Position numbers and translations under genes: made by a program. From contig NZ_CALXSK010000017.1 in NCBI RefSeq assembly GCF_944391105.1, positions 1 to 64,000 on the forward strand: 64,000 nt of DNA, in the 5' to 3' direction. The notes under the pieces are model-generated. The model made no database searches and was not told the DNA's origin. It was given only the letters and a program-made list of their open reading frames with translations. This DNA is from an uncultured Victivallis sp. Lineage in GTDB: Bacteria; Verrucomicrobiota; Lentisphaeria; Victivallales; Victivallaceae. Every line of letters begins with the position of its first letter. Positions within the stretch are counted from its first letter, which is position 1. Shown one piece after another: positions 37,581-46,734 of this stretch.

Positions 37581-37617
37581 AAAACGCCCGGGAGCGTAAG
37601 GCTGTCCCGGGCGTTTT
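37581..37617. terminator. Bidirectional terminator between enolase and SDR genes
   Basis: A perfect 13-bp stem, 37581-37593 with 37605-37617, flanked by A and T runs, so it can stop transcription from both convergent genes. Confidence 0.85.
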
Positions 37618-37623
37618 TGTTTT

Positions 37624-38625
37624 TCAGCGGTTTTGGAGGAACGCGTCCATGCGTTCGTTGACGCGCCATTTGATGTCGCGTGGACAGCGGGCGATCTCCC
37701 GCTCCAGCCCGTCGTACAGTTTCGTGAGTTCCGACTGCTTCATCCCCGTCGCGTTGAGAATGGCGGAGTTGTCGATGATCCGATCGAAGAGCCGGTCGTA
37801 TTCGAGCTGCCAGCGGGCTCCGGGCCAGTAGGGGTCGGGAGAGAGAATTTTCAGGTAATCCTCCTTGTCGATCCAGATCGATTTGAGGTTGCAGATCTCC
37901 TTGTAGTAGTCCGCAATTTCGCCCCAGGTGTGGTGTTCGGCGGTGGCGACGGTGAAGGTTTCGCCGAATGCCCGGTCGTTGAAGAGAAGTCCGGCGATCA
38001 TCCGGGCGACGTCGCCGGCCCAGCTCATGGTAGCCTGAATGTTCTTCGCCTGTTCCGGCAGAACGGCGGTTTTTCCCGCGAAGGCGCGGCCGACTGTATC
38101 CGCCGCCTCCAGCGTGACGAGCTGATAACGCAGCAGCGAATAGGTGATCGCGGGACGGATGATCGTCCAGTTGCGACGCGCGCGGCTGCGCAGAATATTT
38201 TCTCCACGGGCCTTGTAGATACAGTAATCGTCTGAGTTGCGCAGCATCACGTCTTCGGAGGCGTCGATCAGACGCGGCGAGCTCTCCCGAATCGGATGTT
38301 CCTTGTTGTCATAGATCCGGTAACTCGAAAGATAGATGTAGTGCTCCGTATTGTCGAGCAGCAGCGGCAGATAGGCCACGAGTTCTCCGGTCGGATAGAT
38401 CATGAAGTCGACGATCGCGTCGTACCGGTTTGCAAGCACTCCTGCGAGGATCGCCTTGTCCTTCGCATCGGTCTTGATGACCTTCACGCCCGGACAGGGC
38501 GTCCGGGGATCGTCCAGGGAAACGGCGTCGACTTGAAATCCCATCTCCGCAAGACGTGGAACAAGATATTGCCCCATTGCACCGGTTGCTCCGAGCACGA
38601 GAACTTTTTTCCCGGATTGATTCAT
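37624..38625 (-). CDS. NAD(P)-dependent epimerase/dehydratase (extended SDR)
   Basis: A 333-residue extended short-chain dehydrogenase. The nucleotide loop is VLGATGAMGQYL, and the catalytic Y-x3-K is in SDDYCIYKARGEN near residue 137, with SSYRIYDN supplying the upstream Ser. It resembles atypical SDRs that reshape nucleotide sugars, but the product is unknown. The gene is flanked by terminators on both sides and seems to be a single-gene unit. The ATG at 38625 is preceded by AAGGAGG. Confidence 0.85.
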   Translation of the reverse strand: MNQSGKKVLVLGATGAMGQYLVPRLAEMGFQVDAVSLDDPRTPCPGVKVIKTDAKDKAILAGVLANRYDAIVDFMIYPTGELVAYLPLLLDNTEHYIYLSSYRIYDNKEHPIRESSPRLIDASEDVMLRNSDDYCIYKARGENILRSRARRNWTIIRPAITYSLLRYQLVTLEAADTVGRAFAGKTAVLPEQAKNIQATMSWAGDVARMIAGLLFNDRAFGETFTVATAEHHTWGEIADYYKEICNLKSIWIDKEDYLKILSPDPYWPGARWQLEYDRLFDRIIDNSAILNATGMKQSELTKLYDGLEREIARCPRDIKWRVNERMDAFLQNR

Positions 38626-38795
38626 GCCGCACCTCCTTTTCTGAAGCGGATTCTTTTTGCCGTACTGGTAAGAAGATATTTCCGGTGTCTATGATTTTCA
38701 ATACCCTTCTCTCTGCTTCGCTGAAAAGAATCGTGCAATTGTTGGCGCATTTTCAGAAAAACTTCTTTTTTTTTGCAACTGTGGCAAATGACGGC

Positions 38796-38821
38796 AAAAA
38801 AAGAGGGGCTTTCCGCCCCTC
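38796..38821 (-). terminator. Intrinsic terminator of the ftsH-apgM operon
   Basis: GAGGGGC (38803-38809) pairs with GCCCCTC (38815-38821) around a five-base loop; seven T residues follow on the minus strand. It lies 17 bases after the apgM stop. Confidence 0.85.
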
Positions 38822-38837
38822 CGTTCCGTACTCCATT

Positions 38838-40049
38838 TTACAGTTCGAGCAGTTTTCTGACCAGCTGATTGCCCTTCAGAAAGCCGAGCTTTCCGGTCGG
38901 CGCAAGTGTCTCGCTGAACTTTTCAACGGCGTCAGGTTCGATCTCCGGTCCGCAGATCGCGACCGGAACCGGGGTGCGCGTGTGTTTGCGCAGCTTGATC
39001 GGAACCGGATGGTCCGGCAGCACCGCGAAATTGACCGGCTTGCCTTCGAGCGCTTTGAGCACCGGCGCGACGATCTTCGAATCGAAATCGGAAATCGCCT
39101 GCATCTTGAGTTTCAGATCACCGAGGTGCGAGCACTCGTCGATCGCCTCCACATGCAGATAGACCAGATCGTGATCCTTCAGCGCGGCGAGGGCTGCGCT
39201 GACTTTTCCCGCATAGTTCGTATCGATGAAACCGGTTGCGCCCGGAACTTCGATGACGGTCATGTCCGAGCATTTGCCGATGCCTTTGATAACGTCGACT
39301 GCACTGATGATCGCGCCGCGTCTTCCCTCGTAAACCTCGCTGAATTTCGGGAGGTTCGGGCGGCGGCCCGGGCTCCACGGCCAGATGCAGTTGGCCGGCG
39401 ACGCCTTTCCCGCATTGAGTTCGTGCGATGCAAGAAACGCCGCGGCCAGCGCGCAGAGACGGTTCAGAAACTCCACCGTATAAGCCGCTTCCGGCGAGTC
39501 GTCCGCCGGGGTGAGCGGCAGCTCCGCAAGCGGGATGTCCTGCGAGGAGTCCGGCTTGAAGTAGTTGACCTTGTCGGAGAATTTCCTGCCGTGCAGCACA
39601 AGCAGATTCCGGTAGCTCACGCCGGAGTGAAACGTCACATCATCGTTGCCGAACTTCTCCTGAAGTGCCGCCATCAGTTTCGCGGCGGTTTCGTTGTCGA
39701 CGTGTCCCGCGGAGTAGTCCCGCAGCACCCCGTCCGGCGATACGTAGACGAGATTGCAGCGGAACGCCACATCGTCGTCCGCGAGCCGAATCCCCTGGCT
39801 TACTGCCTCGATCGGACCGCGTCCCGGATAGTTTTTCTCCGGATAGTAGCCGAGCACCGACATGTTCGCCACATCGGAGGAGGTCGGCAACCCCTCCGGC
39901 AGCGTCAGAAACGTTCCGGAGACTCCCCGTTTTGCGATGGAATCCATCGCCGGGGTATCGACCGCTTCGAGCGGGGTCTTGCCGCCGAGCTCCTCAAGCG
40001 GTTCGTCCGCCATGCCGTCGGCGAGAAAAATAACAGCTTTGCGATTCAT
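38838..40049 (-). CDS. apgM: Cofactor-independent phosphoglycerate mutase, archaeal type
   Basis: A 403-residue member of the alkaline phosphatase superfamily, ApgM branch. The N terminus KAVIFLADGMADEPLEELGGKTPLE, the catalytic Ser in GLPTSSDVANMSVLGY, GRGPIEA and the metal-binding LHVEAIDECSHLGD and VLPDHPVPI are diagnostic. It interconverts 3- and 2-phosphoglycerate with Mn/Mg and needs no 2,3-bisphosphoglycerate. Bacteria that lack the usual GpmA/GpmI commonly use this form. It overlaps the yggU gene by four bases and is last in a long operon that ends in a strong terminator. Confidence 0.93.
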   Translation of the reverse strand: MNRKAVIFLADGMADEPLEELGGKTPLEAVDTPAMDSIAKRGVSGTFLTLPEGLPTSSDVANMSVLGYYPEKNYPGRGPIEAVSQGIRLADDDVAFRCNLVYVSPDGVLRDYSAGHVDNETAAKLMAALQEKFGNDDVTFHSGVSYRNLLVLHGRKFSDKVNYFKPDSSQDIPLAELPLTPADDSPEAAYTVEFLNRLCALAAAFLASHELNAGKASPANCIWPWSPGRRPNLPKFSEVYEGRRGAIISAVDVIKGIGKCSDMTVIEVPGATGFIDTNYAGKVSAALAALKDHDLVYLHVEAIDECSHLGDLKLKMQAISDFDSKIVAPVLKALEGKPVNFAVLPDHPVPIKLRKHTRTPVPVAICGPEIEPDAVEKFSETLAPTGKLGFLKGNQLVRKLLEL

Positions 40050-40357
40050 TTTCCTTCCTCAGATAATAAACTCCGGAGCTCTTCCGGAGGGATTCCTGTG
40101 ATTTTGACGATCTTGCTGCGACCGGTTCGTCCGGAGACGAGTTCCACCGCGCTTTTCGACAGCCCGCATCGTTCCGCGAGCATCCGGCAGAGTTCCTGGT
40201 TGGCCTTGCCGTCGACCGGCGGTGAGGAGAGCGCGATCTTCACGGCTTCCTCTCCATAACTTCCGGAAACGCCGCTGCGCGATGCGCCGGGCTGAACCCG
40301 GCACACGAGCAGCGTTCCGTTTCCCGACGGTTTAAAGGCCTTATTCGGCAGTTCCAT
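40046..40357 (-). CDS. DUF167/YggU family protein
   Basis: A 103-residue protein. RVQPGASRSGVSG, VKIALSSPPVDGKANQEL, LAERCGLSKSAVELVSGRTGRSK and VKITGIP follow the YggU family from end to end. The function is unknown; the compact alpha/beta fold has been solved for homologues without an assigned activity. The ATG lies inside the end of ftsH (17-base overlap), and the stop overlaps the apgM start (ATGA), so all three are translated from one message. Confidence 0.88.
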   Translation of the reverse strand: MELPNKAFKPSGNGTLLVCRVQPGASRSGVSGSYGEEAVKIALSSPPVDGKANQELCRMLAERCGLSKSAVELVSGRTGRSKIVKITGIPPEELRSLLSEEGK

Positions 40358-42437
40358 CGTCTTCGGTGGGGCGCAGAGTTTGTTCCGGTCGCCCGAGCGC
40401 ATCCGGTTCCGGTTCGCGGCCGAGCAGCGCATTGATCTCTTCGATCGAAAGCGTTTCACGTTCGAGCAGCGCCTGCGCAAGTTTTTCGAGTTCGTCACGG
40501 TGGCGGGTCAAACAGTCGCGGGCTGATTCGAGCGCATTCTGCGAAAGCCGCCGGATCTCCAGGTCGATTTCGCGAGCCGTTTCCGGACTGACCCGCTCTT
40601 CCGGCTGTGCGTCGAACGGCATGTGCGGATGAGCCGGGAAGTTCCCGTATTTGATTGTCCCGAGTTTGTCGCTCATGCCGTACAGGCAGACCATCAGCCG
40701 GGCCGTATGGGTCAGCTGGTTGATGTCGCCGGAGGCTCCTGTGGTGATGTCGCCGAAGATGATCTCCTCCGCGGCGCGCCCGCCCATGGTCATTTCCATA
40801 TCGGCTTCGAGTTCAAGTTTGCTGCGCGTATAGGCGTCCTCCTTCGGCATGGAGAAGGTCGCGCCGAGGTAGGCCGTCCCGCGCGGAATGATCGTCACCT
40901 TGTGCAATGGCGTGGCGTATTTGTTGTGCAGCGCCACGAGGGCGTGCCCCGCCTCATGATAGGCCGTGAGTTTGCGTTCGCGGTCGGAGATGCGGCGGCT
41001 GCGCCGTTCCCGCCCGTAGCTGACCTTGTCGCGCGCCTCCTCCATATCGGCCTGCGTGACCGCTTCGCGGTTGTACCGGGCCGCGAGCAGTGCGGCTTCG
41101 TTGCAGAGATTCGCGAGATCCGCGCCGCTGAATCCGGGAGTGGTGCGCGCCATCACGTCGAGGTTGACCGAACTGTCCACCTTGATCTTCTTCACATGCA
41201 CGTCGAGGATCTGGCGTCGCCCGACGATGTCCGGCAGATCCATCACCACCTGCCGGTCGAACCGGCCGGGCCGCAGCAGTGCCGGATCGAGCACGTCCGG
41301 ACGGTTCGTCGCAGCCAGAACAATCACGCCGTTGCGGCTTTCGAGGCCATCCATTTCGACGAGCATCGCGTTCAGGGTCTGTTCGCGTTCGTCATGGCCG
41401 CCGCCCCAGCCGGAGAAGCGGGAACGCCCGACCGCGTCGATCTCATCGATAAAGATCAGGCAGGGCGTATTTTTGCGCGCCTGCTCGAACATGTCGCGCA
41501 CCCGGCTCGCGCCGACGCCGACGAACATTTCCACAAAATCCGAACCGCTGATCGAGAAGAACGGAACCCCCGCCTCACATGCGACCGCCTTCGCGATCAG
41601 GGTTTTGCCGGTTCCCGGTTCTCCGACGATGAGGCATCCCTTCGGAATCTGGCCGCCGACCAGCTGGAAACGGAGCGGATCCTTCAGATATTCAACGATT
41701 TCGCGGATCTCCTCCTTGGCCTCGTCGGCACCGGCGATGTCATCGAAGTGGACGTTGAGTTCATCCGGCGGAATCATGCGCGCCTTGCTGCGTCCGAAAT
41801 CCATCGCACCGCGTCCCGAGGCGCGCATCTGCCGCATCGAGAAGAAGTAGATGAATCCGATCACGATCACGAGCGGCAGCACTCCGATCAGGATGAAATT
41901 CCAGAATCCGGAGTTGTTCTGCTTGACGACGACGTTCGCTCCGCTCTGCTTGAGCAGCCGGGCGAGAGCGTCGGTGTAGACGACGCGGGTTTTATAGGTT
42001 TCGTCGGTGTTTGCGCGGAGTTCGGCTTCTCCCTCCCGCGGCGACTGCACCGGAGTGGTCGTCACCTGAACGGTTGAGGAGCCCTGGCGGCGGAATTTCC
42101 CCTCGCAGGCCATGACATTGCCGTTTTCCCAGGTCATTTCGACCGAGACGATCTGCATGGCGGCGAGCTTTTCCTCGAATTCACTCTGCGACAACTCCAC
42201 CGCCCGCGCCGGCCCGTATCCCTTGAAAAGCAGGAGGCCCGCGAGCACCAGAAACAGAATCAGCCAGACGACCGCCGCCCGGCTTGAGCGCTGCGGCGTT
42301 TTACGTTCAAAGCCGCTTCCGCGGCGCCTTTCCCCGGAAGGTCCCCGGTCGGATTTGTCGTCACCAGCCATCCGGAGAACCGTTTCGCAGGAATTCCCCG
42401 GTTGAACGGCTGCGGGACGCAAAAAAACATTCTTCAT
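40341..42437 (-). CDS. ftsH: ATP-dependent zinc metalloprotease FtsH
   Basis: A 698-residue membrane AAA+ protease. Two transmembrane helices (about 53-72 and 184-204) bracket a periplasmic domain. The ATPase has Walker A GEPGTGKT (about 272), Walker B FIDEID and the second region of homology [20 protein letters not shown]. The zinc site is HEAGH near residue 494. It degrades membrane and regulatory proteins as a hexamer. The first ATG (AGAGAG upstream) is used; an internal ATG at 42371 would shorten it by 22 residues. It is co-transcribed with yggU and apgM. Confidence 0.96.
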   Translation of the reverse strand: MKNVFLRPAAVQPGNSCETVLRMAGDDKSDRGPSGERRRGSGFERKTPQRSSRAAVVWLILFLVLAGLLLFKGYGPARAVELSQSEFEEKLAAMQIVSVEMTWENGNVMACEGKFRRQGSSTVQVTTTPVQSPREGEAELRANTDETYKTRVVYTDALARLLKQSGANVVVKQNNSGFWNFILIGVLPLVIVIGFIYFFSMRQMRASGRGAMDFGRSKARMIPPDELNVHFDDIAGADEAKEEIREIVEYLKDPLRFQLVGGQIPKGCLIVGEPGTGKTLIAKAVACEAGVPFFSISGSDFVEMFVGVGASRVRDMFEQARKNTPCLIFIDEIDAVGRSRFSGWGGGHDEREQTLNAMLVEMDGLESRNGVIVLAATNRPDVLDPALLRPGRFDRQVVMDLPDIVGRRQILDVHVKKIKVDSSVNLDVMARTTPGFSGADLANLCNEAALLAARYNREAVTQADMEEARDKVSYGRERRSRRISDRERKLTAYHEAGHALVALHNKYATPLHKVTIIPRGTAYLGATFSMPKEDAYTRSKLELEADMEMTMGGRAAEEIIFGDITTGASGDINQLTHTARLMVCLYGMSDKLGTIKYGNFPAHPHMPFDAQPEERVSPETAREIDLEIRRLSQNALESARDCLTRHRDELEKLAQALLERETLSIEEINALLGREPEPDALGRPEQTLRPTEDDGTAE

Positions 42438-42553
42438 ACATTCTCTCTTGTTCCGGAAACAGGAGTCTCCTCCCGTCCTCTTCTTTCATACAGGCGATCC
42501 GTCGGACACTCCCCGCATCCGACGGATTTCGATCGATCCCCCATGGGGAGCGT

Positions 42554-43090
42554 TTACAACGTATTTGAGATGCTGATGATCAAATACACCACCACTGCGA
42601 CAATGCCGAGGGCCAGCAGAATATACACTCCGAGCATCAGCCGCTGAAGCATCACACTCTTCCGGTCGACGGTGTCGGCGAACGGATCGAGGCTGGTCAT
42701 CTTCGGAACGGTCGAGGTGTTGCTGTCGAGCTGGGAGATGTCGATCGTCACGGTGGTGCTGCCGACCTGGGACTCCGAGCCGTCGTTGCTGTCGAACAAA
42801 ACCTCGACGCCGCCGAACAGGATGATATCGGAATTTTTCAGCTCCTGCTCCGTCACCGGGATGTTGTTGACCCGCGTTCCATTGGTACTGTCATTGTCCC
42901 GGATGATATAGACGGTCTTGCCGTCTCTTGTGGTCCGGATGATGTCCGCGTGGTGGCCGCTCAGACTCGAATCCTTGATGACAATATCGTTGCCGTCACG
43001 GCGCCCCACGGACATCTGATCCTTGTTCAGCTCGAATACCTTGCCGCGAAGTTTTTCATACAGAACCGTCAATTTCGGATAATCCGCCAT
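42554..43090 (-). CDS. FHA domain membrane protein
   Basis: A 178-residue protein. An FHA domain occupies about residues 5-95, with the phosphothreonine-binding motifs MSVGRRDGNDIVI, SLSGHHADI and NDSTNGTRVNN. A Ser/Thr-rich linker (about 100-135) is followed by a single C-terminal transmembrane helix (LMLGVYILLALGIVAVVVYLIIS), so the FHA domain faces the cytoplasm. It would recognise Thr-phosphorylated partners. A PP2C-type phosphatase is encoded two genes upstream, but no Ser/Thr kinase is in the window. It has its own promoter. Confidence 0.9.
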   Translation of the reverse strand: MADYPKLTVLYEKLRGKVFELNKDQMSVGRRDGNDIVIKDSSLSGHHADIIRTTRDGKTVYIIRDNDSTNGTRVNNIPVTEQELKNSDIILFGGVEVLFDSNDGSESQVGSTTVTIDISQLDSNTSTVPKMTSLDPFADTVDRKSVMLQRLMLGVYILLALGIVAVVVYLIISISNTL

Positions 43091-43139
43091 CTTTCCGTCC
43101 GTTTCCCTGAGTTTCTGTTGTTGACATTCTTTAATCGAG

Positions 43140-43167
43140 AATATACTCTCGCCTGAAGAATTTGCAA
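43140..43167 (-). promoter_or_regulatory. Promoter of the FHA-ftsH gene group
   Basis: Minus strand TTGCAA (43167-43162), a 16-base spacer and TATATT (43145-43140), 50 bases before the FHA start codon. Confidence 0.5.
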
Positions 43168-43209
43168 CATATTTTCCAAGTTTTTTACGATAAAAATGAC
43201 CATGCGGGG

Positions 43210-44169
43210 TCAATGCGCGTAGAAGCAGCCGCAAAGCCTTTCGCTTCCATCCGGGGAAATCAGCGGCGGAGCTTCGGATCTGCATCGTTCCCGTGCCTCC
43301 GGACAGCGGGGGTGGAACGGGCAGCCCGCGGGCGGATCCAGCGGCGACGGCACATCTCCCGGCAGAACGATCCGCTTTCTCCCGTTCCGGTCGATGGTCG
43401 GTACGGCCGAGAGCAGCGCTCTGGTGTACGGGTGGAACGGCCGCCGCACAAGTTCACGCGCCGGGGCGGATTCCACCACTTTCCCGAGGTACATCACGAG
43501 GATTCGCGATGAAATGTGTTCCACCACGGCCAGATCGTGCGCGATGAAGAGAAACGCGGTCCCGGTTTCCTCCCGGATCTCTTCGAGCAGATTGATGATC
43601 GAAGCCTGCACGCTCACATCGAGCGCCGAGACCGGTTCGTCCGCGACGATGAGCGCCGGTTCCGCCGCCAGCGCCCGCGCGATGCCGATCCGCTGCCGCT
43701 GCCCGCCGGAGAATTCGTGCGGATAGCGGTCGAGCGCGTCGGCGGAGAGCCCGACCCGGTCGAGCAGTCGCTCCGCCCGCTCCCGTCGCCCGGCGCGCGT
43801 CAGCCGGAAATGCAGCGCGAGAACCTCGTCCAGCGCCGAAAACACCGTCAGACGCGGATTCAGCGACCCATAGGGATCCTGGAAGATCATCTGAAACTGC
43901 TTCCGTTCCCGGCGCAGTGCCGCCCCTTTGAGCGAACTCATATCCCGCCCGTTCAGGAGCACCTGTCCGGAAACGGGTTTTTCCAGCCGGACGAGGGCGC
44001 GGCCGAGTGTGCTTTTGCCGCATCCCGATTCCCCGACCAGCCCGACGATTTCCCCCTTGTCGATCGAGAACGTCACTCCGTCGACCGCCCGGACGAACCG
44101 CTTCGGACGGAACCAGCCGCCGCGAACCGGATAATAGACCTTCAGATTTTTGACTTCGAGCAGCGCCAT
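43210..44169 (-). CDS. Oligopeptide/dipeptide ABC transporter ATP-binding protein (OppF/DppF-like)
   Basis: A 319-residue ABC ATPase. Walker A GESGCGKST, Q-loop FQDPYGSLNPR, signature FSGGQRQRIGIARALA, Walker B LIVADEPVSALD and the switch His in FIAHDLAV are intact. The C terminus has the Cys motif CPFHPRCPEARERC characteristic of OppD/OppF proteins. It should energise peptide uptake, yet no permease, binding protein or OppD partner is nearby, so its partners must be elsewhere. It sits between PP2C phosphatase (3-base gap) and FHA genes. Confidence 0.9.
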   Translation of the reverse strand: MALLEVKNLKVYYPVRGGWFRPKRFVRAVDGVTFSIDKGEIVGLVGESGCGKSTLGRALVRLEKPVSGQVLLNGRDMSSLKGAALRRERKQFQMIFQDPYGSLNPRLTVFSALDEVLALHFRLTRAGRRERAERLLDRVGLSADALDRYPHEFSGGQRQRIGIARALAAEPALIVADEPVSALDVSVQASIINLLEEIREETGTAFLFIAHDLAVVEHISSRILVMYLGKVVESAPARELVRRPFHPYTRALLSAVPTIDRNGRKRIVLPGDVPSPLDPPAGCPFHPRCPEARERCRSEAPPLISPDGSERLCGCFYAH

Positions 44170-44172
44170 CGG

Positions 44173-44946
44173 TCAATTCTCCTCGGCCGATTCATCCGGA
44201 AAGACTGCGATTGCCGTGATGTTGTCCCGCGCTCCGGCCCGCAGCACGTCCCGCAGAATCCGGTCGACCGCTTTTCGCGGCGTGGGCGCTTCCTCCATGA
44301 TCGTCCGGAGGGTCTCCCCCGAAAGGGTTCCGGACGCACCGTCTGAACAGAGCAGGTAGCGGCTCTCCGGGCGGCGTTGCAGAACGTGCAGCTCCGGTTC
44401 CAGTTCCGCCCGCGGGCCGATTGCCCGGGCGATCAGATTCTTCATCGTCGCAAGCCCCGGCGGGAGAAAGCCGTGTTCCCGGGCGAATTCCGCCGAAAAC
44501 GAATGGTCGGTCGAGAGTTGAACGAGGCCGTCCGCCGGATGAAATTCGTACATCCGGCTGTCGCCCGCGCTGGCGAGCAGGACGGTCTCAGGGAGGAACA
44601 CCGCTGCGACAATCGTGGTGGACATCGGCCGGCGAACCTTTTCGAAGTAGTTCCGGTCGAAAATCTTGCGATTGACTTTCCGGATGGTGTTCCGCAAAAA
44701 GGCCGCGGCGGAGTCTTCGCGCAGAGATTCCGTTTTCGGAAGTTTGCGGAAGTTTTCCGCGATATCGCGGCAGCAGATCAGACTGGCCATTGCGCCGTTC
44801 GAATGTCCGCCGACTCCGTCGGCCACGATGGCCAGCGCATAATCGCGTTCCGGCGGGGCATAGCAGCAGAAATTGTCCTCATTGCGTTTTCGATGCAGCC
44901 CGAGATTGCTCTCTCCGGCCATGATGATTCCGGCGCGATTCCGCAT
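44173..44946 (-). CDS. PP2C family protein serine/threonine phosphatase
   Basis: A 257-residue cytoplasmic PPM phosphatase. Metal-binding motifs are RKRNEDNF, VADGVGGHSNGAMA, STTIVAAVF, LASAGDSRMYEF, LLCSDGASGTLS and ARDNITAIAVF. It would reverse Ser/Thr phosphorylation, plausibly of proteins read by the FHA protein encoded downstream. The start at 44946 is chosen because TGAGG lies six bases upstream and because the longer in-frame starts (45006, 45042) fall inside the predicted promoter. It is first gene of the leftward group. Confidence 0.9.
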   Translation of the reverse strand: MRNRAGIIMAGESNLGLHRKRNEDNFCCYAPPERDYALAIVADGVGGHSNGAMASLICCRDIAENFRKLPKTESLREDSAAAFLRNTIRKVNRKIFDRNYFEKVRRPMSTTIVAAVFLPETVLLASAGDSRMYEFHPADGLVQLSTDHSFSAEFAREHGFLPPGLATMKNLIARAIGPRAELEPELHVLQRRPESRYLLCSDGASGTLSGETLRTIMEEAPTPRKAVDRILRDVLRAGARDNITAIAVFPDESAEEN

Positions 44947-45013
44947 GAATTCCTCAGAAGATAGAACAAAATAACGCAGTCCCCTTGCAAAGAGAGACTT
45001 TTTCATGTCTATT

Positions 45014-45042
45014 ATAATAATGTTCCTTTGTGATCTTTTCAA
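45014..45042 (-). promoter_or_regulatory. Promoter of the PP2C operon, overlapping a palindromic -10 region
   Basis: Minus strand TTGAAA (45042-45037), a 17-base spacer and TATTAT (45019-45014). The -10 lies in the palindrome TATTATAATA (45010-45019), which also offers a TATAAT-like box on the plus strand toward the lipoprotein gene at 45064. Confidence 0.5.
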
Positions 45043-45063
45043 GTCCGAGTCGGAGAAAGTAGA

Positions 45064-45561
45064 ATGAAATCATATCTTCCTGTTTGTGTTGCGCTGCTCT
45101 TTTCCGTGCTCCTCGCCGGCTGTGCCGGTGTGGATGCGCGGCGGGAACAGCGATGGGCCGCGTTCGATCCGCTTCGCCCGGATCCGCAGTTCCGGCTGCT
45201 GCCGGACCGGCCGTTGCTGAAATTCAACCGCTCCGATGCGGCTGACCGGGACCGGTCGGAAGAGGACTCTTCGATGAGTGCGGCGCCGCTGGTCTGGAAG
45301 AGCACGGCGCTCGACTCCCGCGGTCTCCTGTGGGGCGCTTCGCGGTTCCATCCCGCCGGGTTCGAGCTGTATGTCATTGCCGGCGAAGCGTTTGATGGCC
45401 GGCTCCGGGCGCGCGCGCTGAATGAGCGGCGCGAGGAGGTCGGCCGGGCGGAGGTTTCGCTTGTCCGGAAGGCCGACGAGGCCGGCTGGGTTTCGTTCCG
45501 GTTTCCCGGGCGGTTTGCGCCGGGCGAGGTGAAGGTCATTGCTGTGGAGCTTGCGGAGTAG
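45064..45561 (+). CDS. Putative lipoprotein
   Basis: A 165-residue protein of unknown function with a lipoprotein signal ending VLLAGC (lipidated Cys20). The mature part has a Pro/Arg/Asp-rich linker (about 25-75) and then a beta-rich domain (about 80-165; FELYVIAGEAFDGRLRARALN, WVSFRFPG, VKVIAVELAE) resembling a small beta-sandwich. GGAGAAAG precedes the ATG. It opens a rightward operon with DUF486, a membrane metallopeptidase-like protein and a YdjM-like protein, each separated by 0-4 bases. Confidence 0.75.
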   Translation: MKSYLPVCVALLFSVLLAGCAGVDARREQRWAAFDPLRPDPQFRLLPDRPLLKFNRSDAADRDRSEEDSSMSAAPLVWKSTALDSRGLLWGASRFHPAGFELYVIAGEAFDGRLRARALNERREEVGRAEVSLVRKADEAGWVSFRFPGRFAPGEVKVIAVELAE

Positions 45562-45564
45562 AAT

Positions 45565-45906
45565 ATGCGTGCGGTATTGTCCACGATCGGGCTGCTGATT
45601 CTTTCGAATGTCTTCATGACGTTTGCGTGGTACGGTCACTTGAAAAATCTTTCGAACCGCGCGTGGTATGTCGCGGCGGTCGCGAGCTGGGGGGTGGCGT
45701 TTTTCGAGTACATGCTCCAGGTCCCCGCGAACCGGATCGGACACACCACGCTGACGCTCGGCCAGTTGAAGATTCTGCAGGAAGTGATTGCGCTTTCGGT
45801 TTTCGTGCCGTTTTCGGTGTTTTACATGAAAGAGTCGCTCTCCTGGAATTATCTCTATGCGGCGATCTGCATTGCGGGAGCGGTGTTCTTCATTTTCCGG
45901 GGGTAG
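45565..45906 (+). CDS. DUF486 family small membrane protein
   Basis: A 113-residue protein with four predicted transmembrane helices. NVFMTFAWYGHLKNL, ASWGVAFFEYMLQVPANRIGH, TLGQLKILQEVI and FSVFYMKESL.WNYL-type motifs identify the DUF486 (DMT-related) family, whose transport substrate is unknown. It lies three bases after the lipoprotein gene and three before the next, with GGAG upstream of the ATG. Confidence 0.88.
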   Translation: MRAVLSTIGLLILSNVFMTFAWYGHLKNLSNRAWYVAAVASWGVAFFEYMLQVPANRIGHTTLTLGQLKILQEVIALSVFVPFSVFYMKESLSWNYLYAAICIAGAVFFIFRG

Positions 45907-45909
45907 GGA

Positions 45910-46734
45910 ATGCCGGAATTTTTCGCGTCGGTTGTCCGGACGGGGGTGACGGCACTTCATCTGCTTGCGGCGGGCGTGCTGCCGCCGCTGATTGCGGGGG
46001 TGATTCTGCAATTCGTCACCGGACGGTTCCGAATCTGCTGCGCGGAAGTTTTCGGGTCGCGCCTCAGCGTATGGGCGACGGCGCCCGGGGTGATGCTGCA
46101 CGAGTTCAGTCACGCGCTTTTCTGCCTGATCTTCCGGCACCGCATCAGGGAATTTGTACTGTTTTCTCCTCAGAAAAACGGAACTCTCGGATGGGTTTCC
46201 CACGAGTGGGACCGGCGCAGTCTCTGGCAGAACATCGGTTGTTTTTTCATCGGGGTCGCTCCGCTTGTGTTCGGGGTTCTGGCGATTCTTTTTCTGACGC
46301 TGCTGCTGTTGCCGCCGCATGAGGCGCTTCCGTTTCCGGAGCTTCCGGATGGGGGGATGGCGGGGTTCCGGCTTCAGTTCCGGGCGACGTTTCTCGGGCT
46401 TTGCGGGCTCTGGGTGAAGCCGGAAATCCTTTCTGACTGGCGTTTCTGGCTCTGGCTCTATGCGATGATTGCGATCGGCTCCCAGATTACGCTCAGCCGA
46501 GCCGATCTTGCCGGTGCGAAGAGCGGTGTGCTTGTTCTGACCGGCGTGCTGATTGCGGCGGCGCTGGTGCTGGCCGTGATTCTGCCGCGCGGAGTGTCGC
46601 TCCCGGTGGCCGCCGTTCGCTGTTCCGCGGCGATCTGTGGAGTTTTGTTCTATTTGTTTTTGTTCTTCGGCGCGTTGACATTGCTGCTGATAGTCTGTCG
46701 TGCGAAGATGGTTTCCCGGAGACGTCGGGGCTGA
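45910..46734 (+). CDS. Multi-pass membrane metallopeptidase-like protein
   Basis: A 274-residue integral membrane protein with about six hydrophobic segments. H64-E65-F66-S67-H68 in MLHEFSHALF is an HExxH zinc-binding motif placed in a hydrophobic helix, as in site-2-protease (M50-like) intramembrane proteases. A second helix (QNIGCFFIGVAPLVFGV) carries NxxxxxxGxxPL, similar to the partner region of that family. A clear third ligand (LDG-type Asp) is not seen, so activity is uncertain. TGATG overlap couples it to the next gene. Confidence 0.7.
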   Translation: MPEFFASVVRTGVTALHLLAAGVLPPLIAGVILQFVTGRFRICCAEVFGSRLSVWATAPGVMLHEFSHALFCLIFRHRIREFVLFSPQKNGTLGWVSHEWDRRSLWQNIGCFFIGVAPLVFGVLAILFLTLLLLPPHEALPFPELPDGGMAGFRLQFRATFLGLCGLWVKPEILSDWRFWLWLYAMIAIGSQITLSRADLAGAKSGVLVLTGVLIAAALVLAVILPRGVSLPVAAVRCSAAICGVLFYLFLFFGALTLLLIVCRAKMVSRRRRG

